A stretch of DNA of 64,000 nucleotides from Bacteroidota bacterium (GTDB lineage: Bacteria > Bacteroidota > Rhodothermia > Rhodothermales > UBA10348), in NCBI GenBank assembly GCA_029262835.1, contig JAJCYQ010000023.1, forward strand, positions 1 through 64,000. The letters run 5' to 3'. Made by a program: the position numbers and the translations under genes. Under the pieces are notes generated by a model that was not told where the DNA came from, ran no database searches, and worked only from the letters and a program-made list of their open reading frames with translations. Positions 1 to 7,460 of this stretch are shown piece by piece; position 1 is the first letter of the stretch, and each line of letters starts with the position of its first letter.

Positions 1-9
1 CGCAAGTAA
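1..9 (+). CDS. rpsM: Last codons of a gene upstream of rpsK, probably rpsM (S13)
   Basis: The first nine bases read Arg-Lys-stop in a frame that ends 19 bases before rpsK. Ribosomal protein S13 commonly ends in basic residues and rpsM directly precedes rpsK in most bacterial alpha operons, so this is probably its tail. Only three codons are visible, so the identification rests on gene order. Confidence 0.4.
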   Translation, partial: RK

Positions 10-28
10 TCCATAACGAACAGGAATT

Positions 29-427
29 ATGGCAAAAAGACAACGGGGAAGTGCCAAGCCGCGCAAGAAGAGCGTCGTGGTGGAGTCCAATGGACAGGCC
101 CACATCAAGGCGACGTTCAACAATGTGCAGATTACGGTCACGGACCAGTACGGGAATACGATCTCCTGGGCCAGTTCCGGAAAGATGGGCTTCAAGGGAA
201 GCCGGAAAAACACGCCTTATGCTGCGCAGGTCGCGGCTTCGGCTGCCGGCAAGGAAGCGTATGATCTGGGACTGCGTCGTGTCGAGGTTTATGTAAAAGG
301 CCCCGGCTCTGGACGTGAATCCGCTATCCGTGCACTCTCTGCCGCGGGTTTTGAAATCGCGTCCATCAGGGACGTTACCCCGGTTCCCCACAATGGCTGC
401 CGGCCACCAAAGCGTCGCCGCGTGTGA
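29..427 (+). CDS. rpsK: 30S ribosomal protein S11
   Basis: Protein of 132 residues, close to the usual 129. S11 sits on the platform of the small subunit, contacts 16S rRNA near the E-site and works with S7 and S18. The sequence shows the family core ([48 protein letters not shown]) and the basic C-terminus [11 protein letters not shown]. The N-terminus [14 protein letters not shown] is the expected basic tail. The AGGAA at 22-26 lies only two bases from the ATG, too close to act as a normal Shine-Dalgarno site. It lies in the canonical order rpsM-rpsK-rpsD-rpoA-rplQ. Confidence 0.98.
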   Translation: MAKRQRGSAKPRKKSVVVESNGQAHIKATFNNVQITVTDQYGNTISWASSGKMGFKGSRKNTPYAAQVAASAAGKEAYDLGLRRVEVYVKGPGSGRESAIRALSAAGFEIASIRDVTPVPHNGCRPPKRRRV

Positions 428-435
428 CGTTTTGC

Positions 436-485
436 GGAGAGCATGCTCTCCTGATAAGTCCGGTTACAGTACACCCGAGGGGTGT
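436..485 (+). promoter_or_regulatory. Palindrome and hairpin in the rpsK-rpsD gap
   Basis: The 100-base gap between rpsK and rpsD holds a perfect 16-bp palindrome at 436-451 (GGAGAGCATGCTCTCC) and a 6-bp stem with a 3-base loop at 471-485 (ACACCC/GGGTGT). S4 is the autoregulator of the alpha operon in E. coli, so a structured leader directly before rpsD could be an S4-responsive or processing site. That role is inferred; neither stem is followed by a T-run, so a simple terminator is unlikely. Confidence 0.35.
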
Positions 486-527
486 GTTGTACGTTTGATC
501 ACTCAACAGACGAGGAGTTAACATACC

Positions 528-1130
528 ATGGCCCGATACAGAGGCCCCAAACAGAAGATTGCGCGCCGATTCAAAGAGCCCATCTTCGGCCCCAGCAAAG
601 CGCTCGAGCGCAAACCACATCCACCCGGACAGCACGGACGTTCGCGTCGCCGCAAGGAGAGCGAATACGCTATTCAGCTGAAAGAGAAGCAGAAGGCCAA
701 GTACACGTACGGCGTGTTGGAAAAACAATTCCGCAACGTCTTCGAGAAAGCGGCGCGCAAGAAGGGGGTTACCGGGGAGAATCTGCTCAAATTCCTGGAG
801 GCACGTCTCGACAACACGGTGTTTCGGCTCGGCTTTGCGAGGACGCGTCGCCAGGCTCGCCAGCTTGTGAACCACGGTCACATCACCGTGAACGGTGCCG
901 TTCTGGATATACCTTCGGCCATGCTGCGCAGCGGTGACATCGTCGGCATCCGTCCCAAGAGTCGGAATCTGGAAGTGGTTCGCGAGGCAACCAGCACGTC
1001 GCGTCGCAGCTTTCCATGGTTGGAAGTGGACCGCAACCTCCTGCAGGGCAAGTTCCTGGATATGCCGAATCGAGAGGACATCCCGGAGAATATCAAGGAG
1101 CAGCTCATCGTCGAGTTGTACTCCAAGTAG
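528..1130 (+). CDS. rpsD: 30S ribosomal protein S4
   Basis: Protein of 200 residues (family about 200-209). S4 is a primary 16S rRNA binder that nucleates assembly of the 30S body. The N-terminal segment [15 protein letters not shown] lacks the four-cysteine zinc knuckle found in some S4 proteins, so this is the zinc-free form. The RNA-binding S4 domain lies at about residues 90-150 ([19 protein letters not shown], then [13 protein letters not shown]). The C-terminus [18 protein letters not shown] is typical. GAGGAG at 512-517, ten bases before the ATG, is a plausible ribosome-binding site and supports the chosen start. Confidence 0.98.
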   Translation: MARYRGPKQKIARRFKEPIFGPSKALERKPHPPGQHGRSRRRKESEYAIQLKEKQKAKYTYGVLEKQFRNVFEKAARKKGVTGENLLKFLEARLDNTVFRLGFARTRRQARQLVNHGHITVNGAVLDIPSAMLRSGDIVGIRPKSRNLEVVREATSTSRRSFPWLEVDRNLLQGKFLDMPNREDIPENIKEQLIVELYSK

Positions 1131-1199
1131 TCCTGAGCCCGTAGAATAGCACCTGTCGTTACCGGTGCATTCCAAACACACAATTTGCAGTAAGCTGAC

Positions 1200-2183
1200 A
1201 TGAGCACGAACTCGATTCAAATGCCTGACGGTGTCGATCTCGAAGAGACCACGAACACCTTCGGACGCTTCACCATCCAGCCCCTGGAACGTGGCTTCGG
1301 TGTTACCATCGGTAACGCCTTGCGCCGCGTCCTGCTGTCATCCCTTACCGGTGTGGCTATCTCGGCCATCAAAATCGATGGAGTTCAGCACGAATTTTCA
1401 ACGATCGAAGGCGTATCGGAAGACGTCGCTGACATCATCCTCAACCTCAAAAGTGTCCGGTTCCGCTCGAACGAGTCGGGCGACGGCAACATCCAGTTCG
1501 TGGTCAAGGGCCCCGGCGCGTGGACGGCCAAGGACATTGCTGACAATACGGGGGACTATGAGATCCTGAATCCTGACTACCACATTGCCACACTGGACAA
1601 GTCGGCAAACTTCGCGGTTGAACTCAGGATGGGTCGCGGACGCGGTTACGTTTCGTCCGATGAGAACAAGCGCGCCGATGATCCGATCGGTGTCATAGCC
1701 ATCGACTCGATTTATACTCCGATCAAGAACGTGCGCTATACGGTCAACCCTACGCGTGTCGGCGAGAAAATCGACTATGAGTCATTGACGATTGAACTGG
1801 AAACAGACGGCTCCGTTGTTCCTGAAGATGCGCTGGCCGAGGCGGCCACGATCCTTCGCGACCACGTCAACCTGTTCATCAAGATGGACAGCGAGCCGCA
1901 GCCGACCGAGGAAGAGAAAGAGGTCGATGCGGAAGTCCAGCGGATCAGGGAGCTCCTCGGTCAGTCCGTCGACGAACTGGATTTATCCGTGCGGGCACAC
2001 AACTGTCTCAAGGCAGCCAATATCAAAACCATCGGTGATCTTGTCCGGCGAGAGGAGGCCGAGATGCTCAAATTCAGGAACTTCGGTCGCAAGTCCCTTC
2101 AAGAACTCATGCAGGTGATTGAAGAGCGGAATCTGACGTTCGGAATGGAAGTGGACAAGTACCTCGAAGAAATTAACAACTGA
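1200..2183 (+). CDS. rpoA: DNA-directed RNA polymerase subunit alpha
   Basis: Protein of 327 residues, normal length. The alpha dimer nucleates assembly of RNA polymerase and its C-terminal domain contacts UP elements and activators. The N-terminal domain (about 1-235) carries the dimerisation and beta-contact segments ([21 protein letters not shown]). An acidic linker ([16 protein letters not shown]) leads to the C-terminal domain (about 250-320) with the helix-hairpin-helix core ([19 protein letters not shown], then [10 protein letters not shown]). It sits between rpsD and rplQ, as in nearly all bacteria, with only five bases to rplQ. Confidence 0.98.
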   Translation: MSTNSIQMPDGVDLEETTNTFGRFTIQPLERGFGVTIGNALRRVLLSSLTGVAISAIKIDGVQHEFSTIEGVSEDVADIILNLKSVRFRSNESGDGNIQFVVKGPGAWTAKDIADNTGDYEILNPDYHIATLDKSANFAVELRMGRGRGYVSSDENKRADDPIGVIAIDSIYTPIKNVRYTVNPTRVGEKIDYESLTIELETDGSVVPEDALAEAATILRDHVNLFIKMDSEPQPTEEEKEVDAEVQRIRELLGQSVDELDLSVRAHNCLKAANIKTIGDLVRREEAEMLKFRNFGRKSLQELMQVIEERNLTFGMEVDKYLEEINN

Positions 2184-2188
2184 TTCCG

Positions 2189-2983
2189 ATGAGACATCAA
2201 CACAAAGGATTCAAGCTGGGACGCACGAGTGCCCATCGGAAAGCGACCATGGCCTCCATGTCTGTTGCGCTCATCAAGCACAAGCGCATTACGACGACGG
2301 TGACAAAGGCGAAGGCCCTTCGGGTTTTTGTCGAGCCGATCATCAATAAGGCAAAGGAGGACTCGACGCACAATCGTCGTCAGGCGTTTCGTTATCTGCG
2401 TGACAAATATGCAGTCACGGAGCTGTTCGAGAACGTCTCGTCAAAGATTACTGACCGTCCAGGCGGTTACTGCCGGATTATCAAGCTTGGTCAGCGTGCC
2501 GGTGACTCGGCGGAAATGGCCATGATTGAACTGGTGGACTACAATGATGTCCGTCCGGAAGGCGCTGCGGGAGGTCGCACCAAGAAAACACGACGAGCCG
2601 GTCGTCGTCGCAGCAGTGGCAGTGGCAGTGGCAGTGGCACTGGCGCGGCAAGTGATGTCGCGCCGGCCGAAGCCGCATCGAAGTCCGTGGACGACGACGT
2701 GGCCGAAGGCGTGGTAGAAACAGTCGAAGAAGCCGTTGAGTCGGCAGAGGAAGTTGTGGAATCTGTGTCCGAATCCGTGGAGGAAGCGGTCGATACGGTT
2801 GCTGACACGGTCGCGGACGCCGTTGAAGACACGGCCGAGACGGTTGTAGACGCGGTAGAGGAAGTTGCCGAAAAGGCGGCCGGAATTGAGGCAGATGAGC
2901 AGAAAGCCGACTCCAAGGAAGAGCCGGAGGCCAAGTCAGAGGACAATGCCGAGGCCGATCCGGACAAAGAAAAAGAAAAGTAG
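2189..2983 (+). CDS. rplQ: 50S ribosomal protein L17 with a long acidic C-terminal extension
   Basis: Protein of 264 residues, roughly twice the length of E. coli L17 (127). Residues 1-116 are the L17 domain (MRHQHKGFKLGRTSAHRKA, ITTTVTKAKALR, then KLGQRAGDSAEMAMIEL). After this come a basic patch (KKTRRAGRRR), a Gly-Ser linker encoded by four AGTGGC hexamers, and about 110 residues rich in Ala, Val, Glu and Asp with hydrophobic residues every 3-4 positions, ending in a charged KE-rich tail. The domain must sit on the 50S surface near the exit tunnel; the tail's role is unknown. C-terminal additions to L17 occur in Bacteroidota, but this acidic heptad-like form is notable. Confidence 0.95.
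   Translation: MRHQHKGFKLGRTSAHRKATMASMSVALIKHKRITTTVTKAKALRVFVEPIINKAKEDSTHNRRQAFRYLRDKYAVTELFENVSSKITDRPGGYCRIIKLGQRAGDSAEMAMIELVDYNDVRPEGAAGGRTKKTRRAGRRRSSGSGSGSGTGAASDVAPAEAASKSVDDDVAEGVVETVEEAVESAEEVVESVSESVEEAVDTVADTVADAVEDTAETVVDAVEEVAEKAAGIEADEQKADSKEEPEAKSEDNAEADPDKEKEK
2615..2638 (+). repeat. Four tandem AGTGGC hexamers in rplQ
   Basis: AGTGGC is repeated four times without interruption and encodes a Ser-Gly linker between the L17 domain and its acidic tail. Because the unit is six bases, copy-number slippage would keep the frame and only change linker length. Confidence 0.85.
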
Positions 2984-3003
2984 GTATTTTCAGCCATGCT
3001 TTT

Positions 3004-3038
3004 TGAAGGGGCGGCTCCCGGCGGGAGCCGCCCCTTTT
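3004..3038 (+). terminator. Rho-independent terminator of the alpha operon
   Basis: A perfect 12-bp GC-rich stem (3008-3019 with 3023-3034, extended by two A-T pairs) closes a three-base loop and is followed by TTTT at 3035-3038. It starts about 20 bases after the rplQ stop and is the textbook end of the ribosomal operon. Confidence 0.93.
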
Positions 3039-3062
3039 CAATTTCTGCCGAAGGCAGCCCCT

Positions 3063-3097
3063 GCGAAGTGTGCGTACTCATGGCGAAGTGTGCGTAC
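3063..3097 (+). repeat. 15-bp direct repeat upstream of rel
   Basis: GCGAAGTGTGCGTAC occurs at 3063-3077 and again, identical, at 3083-3097. The period is exactly 20 bp, about two helical turns, so both copies face the same side of the DNA. The pair lies between the rplQ terminator and the TATAAT box of rel, just upstream of where a -35 element would be, an arrangement typical of a tandem operator or activator site. The binding protein is unknown. Confidence 0.6.
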
Positions 3098-3102
3098 GCC
3101 GC

Positions 3103-3130
3103 GGAACAGCCGCACCCGGCAGGGTATAAT
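3103..3130 (+). promoter_or_regulatory. Candidate rel promoter with consensus -10 beside the start codon
   Basis: A perfect TATAAT lies at 3125-3130, only five bases before the rel ATG (3136). A start of transcription 6-8 bases downstream of the -10 would fall on or next to the ATG, which predicts a leaderless or nearly leaderless mRNA. The -35 region is weak: GGAACA at 3103-3108 with a 16-base spacer shares three of six bases with TTGACA and resembles the GGAAC of extracytoplasmic-function sigma promoters. The assignment is inference from position. Confidence 0.5.
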
Positions 3131-3135
3131 CAGAG

Positions 3136-5391
3136 ATGTTTGAATCTTCTTTCATATCCGGGTCGAAGCGTCTTGACGTCGACGAGCGATACGTCAAGGA
3201 GCTTGACGACCTGATCGATCTTTGCCGGCAGAACCTGGATTCTGTGGACGAGGACATGATTCGGCGTGCGTTCCGGCTGAGCTTCTGGGCGCACAAGGAT
3301 GATATCCGAAAGTCTGGCGAGCCGTACATCGCGCATCCTCTCGCGGTGGCTCGCATCTATGTCGAGCAGATCGGCTTCGACGATGTGGGCGTTGCGGCTG
3401 CCCTGCTGCACGATGTCGTGGAGGACACGGAGCTTTCGATTGACTTCATCCGGGACTCATTCGGCGAGACGTTGGCACTCATCATTGATGGTCTGACTAA
3501 AATCAGCGGTGCGTTTGAATCCAGAGACATCACGCAGGCCGAAAACGTGCGCAAGCTCATGCTTTCGATGGCCTCTGATATCCGTGTCATCTTTGTCAAG
3601 TTCGCCGACCGCCTGCACAACATGCGAACGCTGGATTCCATGCCGCTCCATAAGCGCCACCGGATTGCCAACGAGACGATCGCACTGTTCGCACCGCTGG
3701 CCCACCGATTCGGTTTTTTTGCCATAAAGAGTGAGTATGAGGACCTGTCGCTGAAGTACCTGCACCCGGATGAATACCGGCAGATCACTGTAGGACTCCA
3801 GGACGGGCGGCAGGAGCGGGAGCTGTACATAAGGAAGGTGATTGATCCGCTGGAGAAGCGACTTAAGGATCACGGTTTCGATTTCGAGATCTACGGCCGG
3901 TCGAAGAACCTGTACAGCATATTCCGCAAGATGAAACGACAGGGAAAGCCGCTGGACGAGGTCTACGACATTTTTGCCATTCGAATCGTTCTGAACAGTC
4001 CGGAATCGAAAGGAAAGGAAGATTGCTGGCGTGTGTATTCGGTGGTGACGGATCTGTTCAAACCTCTTCCCGAACGCTTCAGGGATTTTGTATCTGTTCC
4101 CAAATCCAATGGATACCAGAGTCTGCATACGACAGTTGTCGGTCCCGGAGGTCGAAAGGTGGAAATACAGATCCGTACCAGGGAGATGCACGAAATCGCC
4201 GAAAAGGGGGTGGCCGCCCATTGGAAATACAAGGAATCGGTAGAGGAAGCCGATACCGAAATGGAACGATTCCTGACCTGGGTACGTGATCTGCTCGAGA
4301 ATCCGGAACCGGAAAAGGCGACGGATTTTGTAAAGGATTTCAGTTTGAACCTGTATGATGAGGAGATCTATGTGTTTTCCCCCAAAGGCGACCTGATGAC
4401 GCTGCCCAGGGGCGCCACACCAGTCGATTTCGCCTTCATGGTGCACACGGAAGTGGGGTATCACTGTATTGGAGCCAAGGTGAATGGAAAGATGGTGCCG
4501 CTCTCGTATGAGCTCGGAAGTGGTGACCAGGTGGAAATCATTACGTCCAAGAAACAGTCTCCGAGCGCCGACTGGATCAAGTTCGTCGTCACGCAGAAAG
4601 CGCGCTCCAGGGTGCGGCAGGCCATCAACGAGCGTCGCCGAAAGGCAGAGGACGCGGGTCGGGAAATGTGGGAAAAACGGGCTGCACGCAAGAAACTGTC
4701 CCTCTCCAGGCAGGAGTTGGCACACGTCGCAAACCGGCTGAAATTTCCGAGTACGGAACAGATGTTCTACGAGATCGGATCGGGCCTCTTCGATGTGGGG
4801 GAAGCCTTGAAGCTGGCTGTCCAGCATGCACAGGGAGACCATGAAGCGGGCGCTGATGACCGACTGAAACTGCACTTTGATCAATTTGTCGATTCAGCGC
4901 AGGAGTCTGGATCGCCGGCTCTGCTTATAGATGGCGAAGTGCAGACCGATCTCGTGACATCGTATGCATCATGCTGCAATCCCATTCCGGGGGATGAGGT
5001 GTTCGGCTTCCTCTCGCGCGCCGGCGCGGTCAAGATCCATCGTGTCGGGTGCAAGAACGCACCCAACCTGATTCTCAACCAGGCCGATCGGATTATTCCC
5101 GTGGACTGGAGCCGTCAGAAAGACGTAAGGTTTGTTTCAGGTCTTCGCGTGATGGGGGAAGATCGGGTCGGCATGCTCAACGATGTGACAACGGTTATTT
5201 CCAAAAACCTCAAGACGAATATCCGATCCCTCTCGATTTCGACCGACGATGGTGTGTTCGAAGGGACCATTATCCTGTTGGTGAGTGACCTGGATCACCT
5301 CAGAAGGCTCATTGAACGAATCAAGAGGATTGAAGGCGTTCATGGTGTCTATCGATTCGAGCAGCAGTACGAAGATGATGTTCAGGTTTGA
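3136..5391 (+). CDS. rel: RelA/SpoT-family bifunctional (p)ppGpp synthetase/hydrolase
   Basis: Protein of 751 residues with full long-RSH architecture. The HD hydrolase domain comes first and looks active: His67 in IAHPLAVA, His92-Asp93 in LLHDVVEDT, and FADRLHNMRTL. The synthetase domain follows (YGRSKNLYSIFRKM, YDIFAIRIVL, VPKSNGYQSLHTTV, EIQIRTREMHEIAEKGVAAHW). Then come a TGS domain (FSPKGDLMTLPRGATPVDFAF), a zinc-finger-like segment (YASCCNPIPGDE, HRVGCKN) and a C-terminal ACT domain from about 675 (LRVMGEDRVGMLNDVTTVI). It makes and degrades the stringent-response alarmone and binds stalled ribosomes. No other RSH gene is in the window. The ATG at 3136 is the first in frame after the promoter. 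Confidence 0.97.
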   Translation: MFESSFISGSKRLDVDERYVKELDDLIDLCRQNLDSVDEDMIRRAFRLSFWAHKDDIRKSGEPYIAHPLAVARIYVEQIGFDDVGVAAALLHDVVEDTELSIDFIRDSFGETLALIIDGLTKISGAFESRDITQAENVRKLMLSMASDIRVIFVKFADRLHNMRTLDSMPLHKRHRIANETIALFAPLAHRFGFFAIKSEYEDLSLKYLHPDEYRQITVGLQDGRQERELYIRKVIDPLEKRLKDHGFDFEIYGRSKNLYSIFRKMKRQGKPLDEVYDIFAIRIVLNSPESKGKEDCWRVYSVVTDLFKPLPERFRDFVSVPKSNGYQSLHTTVVGPGGRKVEIQIRTREMHEIAEKGVAAHWKYKESVEEADTEMERFLTWVRDLLENPEPEKATDFVKDFSLNLYDEEIYVFSPKGDLMTLPRGATPVDFAFMVHTEVGYHCIGAKVNGKMVPLSYELGSGDQVEIITSKKQSPSADWIKFVVTQKARSRVRQAINERRRKAEDAGREMWEKRAARKKLSLSRQELAHVANRLKFPSTEQMFYEIGSGLFDVGEALKLAVQHAQGDHEAGADDRLKLHFDQFVDSAQESGSPALLIDGEVQTDLVTSYASCCNPIPGDEVFGFLSRAGAVKIHRVGCKNAPNLILNQADRIIPVDWSRQKDVRFVSGLRVMGEDRVGMLNDVTTVISKNLKTNIRSLSISTDDGVFEGTIILLVSDLDHLRRLIERIKRIEGVHGVYRFEQQYEDDVQV

Positions 5392-5467
5392 TGGAAACGT
5401 GTGTAAACCTTGATTATGGCTGCCGTATCGGTGTACCTTTCGAGCTCTGAACAATGAATCCATATCA

Positions 5468-5839
5468 ATGCCCGAAAGAATCAGCACCCTTACGAAGAAA
5501 GACCTGGCCCGACGCGTTTCCGAGAAGTGCGGTATGCCTGTTTACAAGTGTGAACCGTGGGTCTCAACTATTCTCGATTCCCTTGGAGAACTGATGATGG
5601 AGGCCGATCCTGAAGTCAGGATCGAGCTGCGTGACTTTGGTGTATTTGAGGTCAAAAAAACAAAGGCCAAGCCCAAGGCGCGCAATCCCAAGACGAACGA
5701 AACCGTATTCATTCCGAGTCGGCGAAAAACGCATTTCAAGCCCAGCAAAAAAATGCGTCAGGTGCTCCAGCAGCCGCTCTCTGAGCTGAACTACGAAGTG
5801 CCAGAAGGCAGCGCTGACTTCGTCGGGGAGCTGACCTGA
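5468..5839 (+). CDS. HU/IHF-family DNA-binding protein
   Basis: Protein of 123 residues against about 90 for typical HU. Residues 8-50 form the helical dimerisation part (TKKDLARRVSEKCGMPV, then VSTILDSLGELM). The beta-arm follows (VRIELRDFGVFEVKKTKAKPKARNPKTNE, with the basic RNP-like core) and ends in IPSRRKTHFKPSKKMRQVL. About 25 extra residues at the C-terminus (QQPLSELNYEVPEGSADFVGELT) are acidic and specific to this branch. It probably bends DNA as a nucleoid protein. Its stop lies one base before ruvX, so it probably heads a transcript with ruvX and def. Confidence 0.92.
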   Translation: MPERISTLTKKDLARRVSEKCGMPVYKCEPWVSTILDSLGELMMEADPEVRIELRDFGVFEVKKTKAKPKARNPKTNETVFIPSRRKTHFKPSKKMRQVLQQPLSELNYEVPEGSADFVGELT

Positions 5840-5840
5840 C

Positions 5841-6269
5841 GTGAGGGGGCGGGCAATCGGAGTCGATTACGGTACAAGACGGGTCGGCTTGGCCGTGGCT
5901 GATCCATTTTGGATGTTCGCTCAGCCATTGGGGACTTTCCCTCCGAATGACGCCATAGATCGCCTTCGCGCGCTCCACGGAAGTACAGGTATCGAAGTAT
6001 TTGTTGTTGGATGGCCTCTATGTGAGGACGGGTCGACGGGCGATGCCGTAAAACGGGTCGCTGAGTATATCCGGCGATTGAAAAAAGTTGCGCCGACGGC
6101 GGAAATCGTCCGGTGGGATGAGCGCTATTCGACGCAGCGCGCAAAAGAAATAATAAAGACATCGGGTAAGCCATCCCTGAGGAAGACCGGCCGCGGCCGT
6201 ATTGATACGGCCGCGGCCGGTCTTCTCCTGCAGGAATTCCTCGACGAACAAGAAGATCAGGGCCCATGA
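5841..6269 (+). CDS. ruvX: RuvX/YqgF Holliday-junction resolvase family protein
   Basis: Protein of 142 residues, normal for the family, starting with GTG. The RNase H-like fold shows the first catalytic Asp in IGVDYGTRRVGLAV, the strand VFVVGWPL, the second acidic motif VRWDERYST, and the third Asp in GRGRIDTAAAGLLLQEFL. Family members act as putative Holliday-junction resolvases or in 16S rRNA 5'-end processing. The gene overlaps def by four bases (ATGA). Codons around the third Asp lie within a 44-bp perfect inverted repeat (separate entry). Confidence 0.93.
   Translation: MRGRAIGVDYGTRRVGLAVADPFWMFAQPLGTFPPNDAIDRLRALHGSTGIEVFVVGWPLCEDGSTGDAVKRVAEYIRRLKKVAPTAEIVRWDERYSTQRAKEIIKTSGKPSLRKTGRGRIDTAAAGLLLQEFLDEQEDQGP
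6182..6225 (+). repeat. 44-bp inverted repeat inside ruvX
   Basis: Two perfect 21-bp arms (6182-6202 and 6205-6225) flank a two-base centre. The core is very GC-rich (GGCCGCGGCC in each arm). The repeat encodes the last catalytic motif of RuvX, so both protein and structure appear to be conserved in the same bases. In RNA it would form a hairpin about 40 bases before the def start codon. Confidence 0.9.
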
Positions 6270-6865
6270 TTCACCCCATTCACGTTTTGGGATCTCCCGT
6301 ACTGAGAACCGTCTGTAAGGATGTCGAAAGCGACTCCCCTGACTTCCAGAAGCTCGTAGATGACATGATCGAAACCATGCATGCAGCGCACGGAATCGGT
6401 CTTGCTGCCCCGCAGGTAGGGTGCACGGAGCGTCTTTTCGTGGTGGACGTCTCCCATATGGAACAGGATATCATCGAGGCAGGCGACCAGATGCCTCCTC
6501 AGCCCATGGTGTTCGTCAATGCTCATATCACGGAGGCCTCGGAAACGGAGACCGATTTCGAGGAGGGCTGTCTGTCCATTCCGGACGTCCATGAGACGGT
6601 TGTACGCCCGGAGAGTATCCACATCCGTTTTCAGGACCGGTCCTTCCAACAGCACACAGCACACTTCACCGGCATTCTGGCTCGGGTCATTCAGCACGAA
6701 TACGATCATATTGAGGGGACCTTGTTCCTCGATCATCTGAGTGGCCTCAGGCGCCGACTGCTGAGGCGTACGCTGGCTGATATACGGGAAGGCCGTGTGA
6801 GCGCCTCGTACCCCCTTTACGCAGACGGGGTCGGCCTCATTGAGGCCGACCCCGTCGACGACTGA
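6266..6865 (+). CDS. def: Peptide deformylase
   Basis: Protein of 199 residues. It removes the N-formyl group from new polypeptides. All three family motifs are present: GIGLAAPQVG at 43-52, EGCLS at 100-104 and HEYDH at 144-148, which supply the metal ligands (Cys, two His) and the catalytic Glu-type geometry. The start overlaps the ruvX stop (ATGA), so the two are translationally coupled. The last codons (GVGLIEADPVDD) fall inside a long inverted repeat. Confidence 0.97.
   Translation: MIHPIHVLGSPVLRTVCKDVESDSPDFQKLVDDMIETMHAAHGIGLAAPQVGCTERLFVVDVSHMEQDIIEAGDQMPPQPMVFVNAHITEASETETDFEEGCLSIPDVHETVVRPESIHIRFQDRSFQQHTAHFTGILARVIQHEYDHIEGTLFLDHLSGLRRRLLRRTLADIREGRVSASYPLYADGVGLIEADPVDD
6824..6856 (+). 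repeat. Inverted repeat at the 3' end of def
   Basis: A perfect 15-bp stem (6824-6838 with 6842-6856) closes a three-base loop, within the final def codons. There is no T-run after it, so it is either a 3'-end stabiliser or part of a composite bidirectional terminator with the next hairpin. It is the second long palindrome within 650 bases. Confidence 0.85.
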
Positions 6866-6873
6866 ACGCTTCA

Positions 6874-6895
6874 TGCCCGCTGCGCTCCAAGCGGG
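6874..6895. terminator. Hairpin between convergent def and lipoprotein genes
   Basis: GCCCGCT and AGCGGGC pair across an eight-base loop in the 43-bp gap between the def stop and the end of the convergent lipoprotein gene at 6909. Position suggests a bidirectional terminator; no clear U-tract is present on either side. Confidence 0.45.
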
Positions 6896-6908
6896 CTGCA
6901 GCGCGCGC

Positions 6909-7460
6909 TTACTGTATGGTTACAGGGAACGTTACGTCGATGTCCGTCTCGTCGCTCCTGTTCACGCCATCTTTTGGTGCGTCGTCGAAGTGACTGAGAA
7001 TGACCTGGAGGGAGGCTGTGCCGCTGCCTCCATCAGCTACCGTGAGTTGGAACGTGAGCCCAACTGGCAAGCCGTTTTCGTCCTGGTCGGTGGCAACAAC
7101 GCTGAGCCGGGCGGCGGCACCTCCGCCTGGCACGAAGAAGAACTGGTGTTCATCGTCTTCTTCGGCGATTTCAGCGCCAACATCCTCGCCATTCACGTCA
7201 TCGAAAACAGCAATGCTTCCCGTGTAAATGGTACCGGACTGGAGTGTCATGGGGTCAATCTGAAGGCCGGTGCCATCACCGTCCGGGTCGTTCGCTTCGT
7301 AGCTCACCGATTGGCCGTTGGCTGTCATCGTGACGACCAGCCGCGTGATGAGCTCTTCCTCACCCACGCCCTCCGGGTCGGGGTCCGTAGAGTCGCACCC
7401 GGCGAGGAGTGCAATGAAGAGAAGGGGCAGAACGAATTTCAGTGTGTCAATGTGTTTCAT
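6909..7460 (-). CDS. Acidic lipoprotein of the zinc-uptake locus
   Basis: Protein of 183 residues with a lipoprotein signal (LPLLFIALLAGC, lipobox Cys at 22). The mature part is very acidic, beta-rich and Gly-rich (NDPDGDGTG, EEDDEHQFFFVPGGGAAA). I do not recognise a named domain; small lipoproteins of this type are often found next to metal TonB receptors in Bacteroidota. The start overlaps the end of the receptor gene by 14 bases, so it is the last gene of that unit. An accessory role in binding metal at the outer membrane is inference from position. Confidence 0.75.
   Translation of the reverse strand: MKHIDTLKFVLPLLFIALLAGCDSTDPDPEGVGEEELITRLVVTMTANGQSVSYEANDPDGDGTGLQIDPMTLQSGTIYTGSIAVFDDVNGEDVGAEIAEEDDEHQFFFVPGGGAAARLSVVATDQDENGLPVGLTFQLTVADGGSGTASLQVILSHFDDAPKDGVNRSDETDIDVTFPVTIQ

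Noticed and set aside
375..1220. Long minus-strand open frame opposite rpsD
   Set aside because: It lies antisense to rpsD, a gene with clear family motifs, and its translation has no recognisable protein character.
3457..4884. 475-codon minus-strand frame opposite rel
   Set aside because: Shadow of the rel gene on the other strand; the plus frame has all RSH motifs.
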